Assembly (NCBI GenBank): GCA_026770025.1
Contig: JAMXDE010000010.1
Span: forward strand, 310,001 to 374,000
Source: Craspedostauros australis
Lineage: Eukaryota; Bacillariophyta; Bacillariophyceae; Mastogloiales; Achnanthaceae
Direction of reading: 5' to 3'
DNA: 64,000 bases
The notes beneath the pieces are model-generated. The model searched no databases and was not told where the DNA came from. It saw only the letters and a program-made list of their open reading frames with translations. The position numbers and the translations under genes are program-made. This document shows, in pieces, positions 61,650 through 64,000 of the stretch; position 1 is the first letter of the stretch, and every line of letters starts with the position of its first letter.

Positions 61650-62203
61650 GTGTTCGTAATAGTATAGCCCTTGACGTGAATACAGGTCGCGGTGATGTGC
61701 ATCTTGAGTGTTCCGATGGATTGTGGAGTACCCGTGATAGAGATCCGAAGCGCCCATGGGACGCATGCCTCGGCGATCCCTCTGATGCTGCAAGCAATCC
61801 TGAACTTGGACGCCCAGTGCAAGCATGCTTGAACCAGAGCATCGGCAACGGAACGAAACATTGGGTCTCTCTCTCCCTCCCTTGTCTGCTCTGCTCTACA
61901 TTTTCCACATGTTTGGAAAACTAGAGAGGACCTCGTTGCACGACGTTGAACACAGTCCTTCCTAGAGAGTAGTATGTATCGTAGAGTGCGGCACGGTACG
62001 AGTATGGCAGAGCATCCATGTTCTTGAGCGCAGGCTCGATCTTCTCTCTCTCTCTCATTTTCTGTGGAGCTTTATGCTTCCGCCGGAGTCTGTGTTGATG
62101 TTGCTCCTGTCGTCACTTCTGCGTGTACTCGTATTGTGCTAGTATTATAGGATGATATTGTGCTCACACCCTACGGACAGCACATACCAGGATAATGCCA
62201 CGA
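61650..62203. other. Convergent spacer with TACTCGTA copies
   Basis: This lies between the M6 peptidase and the hydrolase ends. TACGAGTA is at 61997-62004 and TACTCGTA at 62126-62133. CT-rich tracts (TCTCTCTCTCCCTCCC, TTCTCTCTCTCTCTC) are at 61864 and 62040. No gene is seen. Confidence 0.55.
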
Positions 62204-63439
62204 TTACAGATGCTGCATCCATTGAAGCATCTTGCTGTTCACTTGTTCTGGCCGTTCATCGTGAGGACAGTGGCCGGTATTGTCGAGAACCACCATCTCG
62301 AAGGGCCCCTTCGCGTATTGCTCGAAGGAATCGCCTGGGTGCATGCCGCCGTCGTATGGCGTCCAAGGATCTGCACCACCCCACAACGCCAGTATAGGCA
62401 CATCCAGCGTCGGCAGGATGGATTCTGGCGTTGGACCCGGCGGCCCAGCGAACGTCTTGAGGAAGACTTGCTGCGCTCCCGCATCGTCGGACGGCCCCAG
62501 CAGAATCTCCAGAAGATCCTCGTTGACGTTGGTAAGATCGCGGTACACGCCCTGCGTGGTGAGGATGGATTCGACGTTCTCGCGAGACTTGAAGTTCTCA
62601 AAGAAAGCGCCGCCCAGCGTCGGTCCCAGAACCACATTCTGCACGAACCAAAGGATGGGACGCGCGAGGAGAGGGGCGTCTTCGTATCGGAATCCCGTCA
62701 TGCCGCCCGCGCAGTTGAAGAGGACCACGCCGCGGACGGGCATCTTCTGGGCCAACGCCAATGAGCAGAGGCCACCGATGGAGTTACCGGCGACGATCCA
62801 TTGTTTGGGGTTGTTCTGGTGCTGCAGGAAGTCTTCCAGAAGGGCCACAAAGAGCTCGATGCTGTATGGCTCGCAGCCTGGTTTGTCGGATGCGCCGAAG
62901 CCCAGCAAGTCGACGGCGTAGACGCGGTATCCGGCCTCCGTGAGCGCAGGGAACTGGTAACGAAAGTGGTTCACGTTGGCGCCGAATCCGTGGATCAAGA
63001 GGATGGGTTGACCATCTTCCGGACCTTCCACGCGGTAGTTGATGTTGTAGGGCTTGGTGCTTTTGAGGAATTGCTCATTCGTCCATTGGAAGGTCTCGTA
63101 CTTGCGTCGGACAGCACCATTTCCATTGTTGCTGTTGCTGCCTTCGCCGTTGGCTTGCCCAGAAGATGGCGCTGCGGCCTCATCGGAAGCATTTGTTGCA
63201 ACCGAAGCCAGCTGCTGCGATTGCAGAGACCGTGTTGCCAAGACCGATTGCCCCGTGCGCTCTGTGATGACCTCTGTCACATGGTTGGGAACGAGAGACA
63301 GCTGACGCTGCGTGCTCCCGCGATTGGTACCTGTCGTTGTGTCCACAACAAAAGCAGAAAGGCACGGCACGGATCCCAAGCACAAAGCGATGGTCAAGAT
63401 CAGCGATCGGATGGCATGCTTGGCAGTGCTGCTCGTCAT
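62204..63439 (-). CDS. Plastid-targeted alpha/beta hydrolase (pheophytinase-like)
   Basis: A single exon encodes 411 residues. The N terminus MTSSTAKHAIRSLILTIALC has a hydrophobic core followed by PCLSAFVVD, the ASAF-type plastid signal. The frame has a TTG five codons upstream; the ATG 63437-63439 is used. The hydrolase fold begins with YRVEGPEDGQPILLIHGFGA (oxyanion side), YAVDLLGFGASDKPG, and the nucleophile elbow AGNSIGGLCSLALA with Ser near residue 220. Then come LPTLDVPILALWGGADPWTP (acid region) and VVLDNTGHCPHDERPEQVN with the catalytic His near residue 394. The order and the LHGFG, GxSxGG and CPHDE motifs resemble pheophytinase and related plastid hydrolases that dephytylate chlorophyll breakdown products, but substrate identity is inference. 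Confidence 0.87.
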   Translation of the reverse strand: MTSSTAKHAIRSLILTIALCLGSVPCLSAFVVDTTTGTNRGSTQRQLSLVPNHVTEVITERTGQSVLATRSLQSQQLASVATNASDEAAAPSSGQANGEGSNSNNGNGAVRRKYETFQWTNEQFLKSTKPYNINYRVEGPEDGQPILLIHGFGANVNHFRYQFPALTEAGYRVYAVDLLGFGASDKPGCEPYSIELFVALLEDFLQHQNNPKQWIVAGNSIGGLCSLALAQKMPVRGVVLFNCAGGMTGFRYEDAPLLARPILWFVQNVVLGPTLGGAFFENFKSRENVESILTTQGVYRDLTNVNEDLLEILLGPSDDAGAQQVFLKTFAGPPGPTPESILPTLDVPILALWGGADPWTPYDGGMHPGDSFEQYAKGPFEMVVLDNTGHCPHDERPEQVNSKMLQWMQHL

Positions 63440-63903
63440 GGTTGCTTCGTTCAATCCCGAAGGTGTTGGTACATCTACTATTATACGAGTATGAGTACGA
63501 GCTTGGGTACGAGCATGAACAATAGTATGTGAGTAGTACTTGTTGGTAATTGCTGTTGTAACTTGTTGTTGGGCTTGGTTGGTTTCACCTGCTTCTCTTC
63601 CTCTCGTTGCGCTGGGATGTAGCTTTTGCTTTGGCTCCTGGCCGACGACGAGGCACCATCAGCATCCGCTCCCTCCACGGGCCAACTCTCCTTCTCTGTC
63701 TCTCTGTCTGTGATCATGGTGACGTCATGTTCCCTCAACAGGGTGATTGGCGGAGAAGGCGACATCGGAAATCATGCACATCATTCACGATGGAGTCACG
63801 TTTGTGAACTTGGCGCCAGAGAAGTGATTCTTTGCTTGACGAGTCCATCTCCTGGCAATACCTGCATCGATGTGTGTGGTATGGCACACATAGTATTAGT
63901 GCC
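63440..63903. other. Intergenic region upstream of the hydrolase
   Basis: TACGAGTA lies 45 bases upstream of the hydrolase ATG (63484-63491), followed by TGAGTACGAGCTTGGGTACG. No gene is seen. Confidence 0.5.
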
Positions 63904-64000
63904 ATGATGGGTTGTCGATCCAGGAGAATCAAAGGAGTGCCTGAAGAAGTTGGCGCAAGCGTAAACGAAGGCGATCCTACGAAAGCAGCACACATCCAAC
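63904..64000 (+). CDS. Possible gene start cut by the window edge
   Basis: ATG ATG opens a frame that is still open at the right edge (MMGCRSRRIKGVPEEVG, then NEGDPTKAAH). The residue mix is coding-like, and MGC near the start would fit an acylated N terminus. It is short, has no identified domain and could be chance; listed as tentative. Confidence 0.25.
   Translation, partial: MMGCRSRRIKGVPEEVGASVNEGDPTKAAHIQ

Noticed and set aside
62801-63532. 243-codon plus-strand frame
   Set aside because: Antisense to the plastid hydrolase; the sense strand has complete catalytic motifs.
1-64000. Prokaryotic operon or phage interpretation
   Set aside because: Spliceosomal introns, eukaryote-only genes (SMC2, VAC14, DBP5, TBCCD1) and plastid targeting signals exclude it.
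1-64000. Mobile elements, tRNA genes and CRISPR arrays
   Set aside because: No transposase, integrase, reverse transcriptase, terminal repeats, cloverleaf with a B-box, or spaced direct repeats were seen by eye; simple repeats are short and local.

Overview
The window is eukaryotic nuclear DNA, most likely from a photosynthetic heterokont alga (diatom or close relative). Three things point there. First, reading frames are broken by spliceosomal introns of about 190-470 bp with GTACGT, GTAAGT or GTGAGT donors. Second, several proteins start with a signal peptide followed by a Phe-containing cleavage site of the heterokont plastid type (AAAF, KAF, LSAF, SGF). Third, there are families typical of diatoms: a CRAL-TRIO protein ending in a DUF6824-like domain, and an M6 metallopeptidase with a PSPT-rich linker. 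No transposon, retroelement, viral remnant, tRNA, rRNA or CRISPR array was recognised. Genes are dense, on both strands, and not in operons.

Left part (1-20 kb): the tail of an FHA-like protein (+); a fidgetin-like 1 AAA ATPase (-); a 1316-residue plastid-targeted protein of unknown role (-); a CRAL-TRIO/DUF6824 fusion (+); the translation factor MCTS1 (+); an 81-residue two-exon protein (-); an Sfp-type phosphopantetheinyl transferase with a His/Cys repeat (+); a 108-residue membrane protein (+); and a divergent Arp3-like actin-related protein (-).

Middle part (20-45 kb): a plastid sensor histidine kinase (CSK type, +); a DHHC-family membrane protein carrying DHFC (-); spermidine synthase (+); a 1324-residue membrane protein with a long low-complexity tail (+); a four-exon MsrB/SelR-like protein with a 20-nt exon (-); TBCCD1 (-); a class I SAM methyltransferase (-); a NudC/CS-domain protein (-); the mRNA-export helicase DBP5 (+); and a TrpF-like TIM-barrel protein (+).

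Right part (45-64 kb): SPOUT1-type methyltransferase (+); a plastid DNL zinc-finger protein (-); VAC14 (+); condensin SMC2 in five exons (-); a secreted M6 metallopeptidase with an 11-nt first coding exon (+); and a plastid alpha/beta hydrolase (-). A possible new gene start runs off the right edge. The genes share housekeeping or organelle roles but no single pathway. Exon joins given here are read by eye: in each case the donor and acceptor keep the frame and join conserved family sequence, but no transcript data were available.
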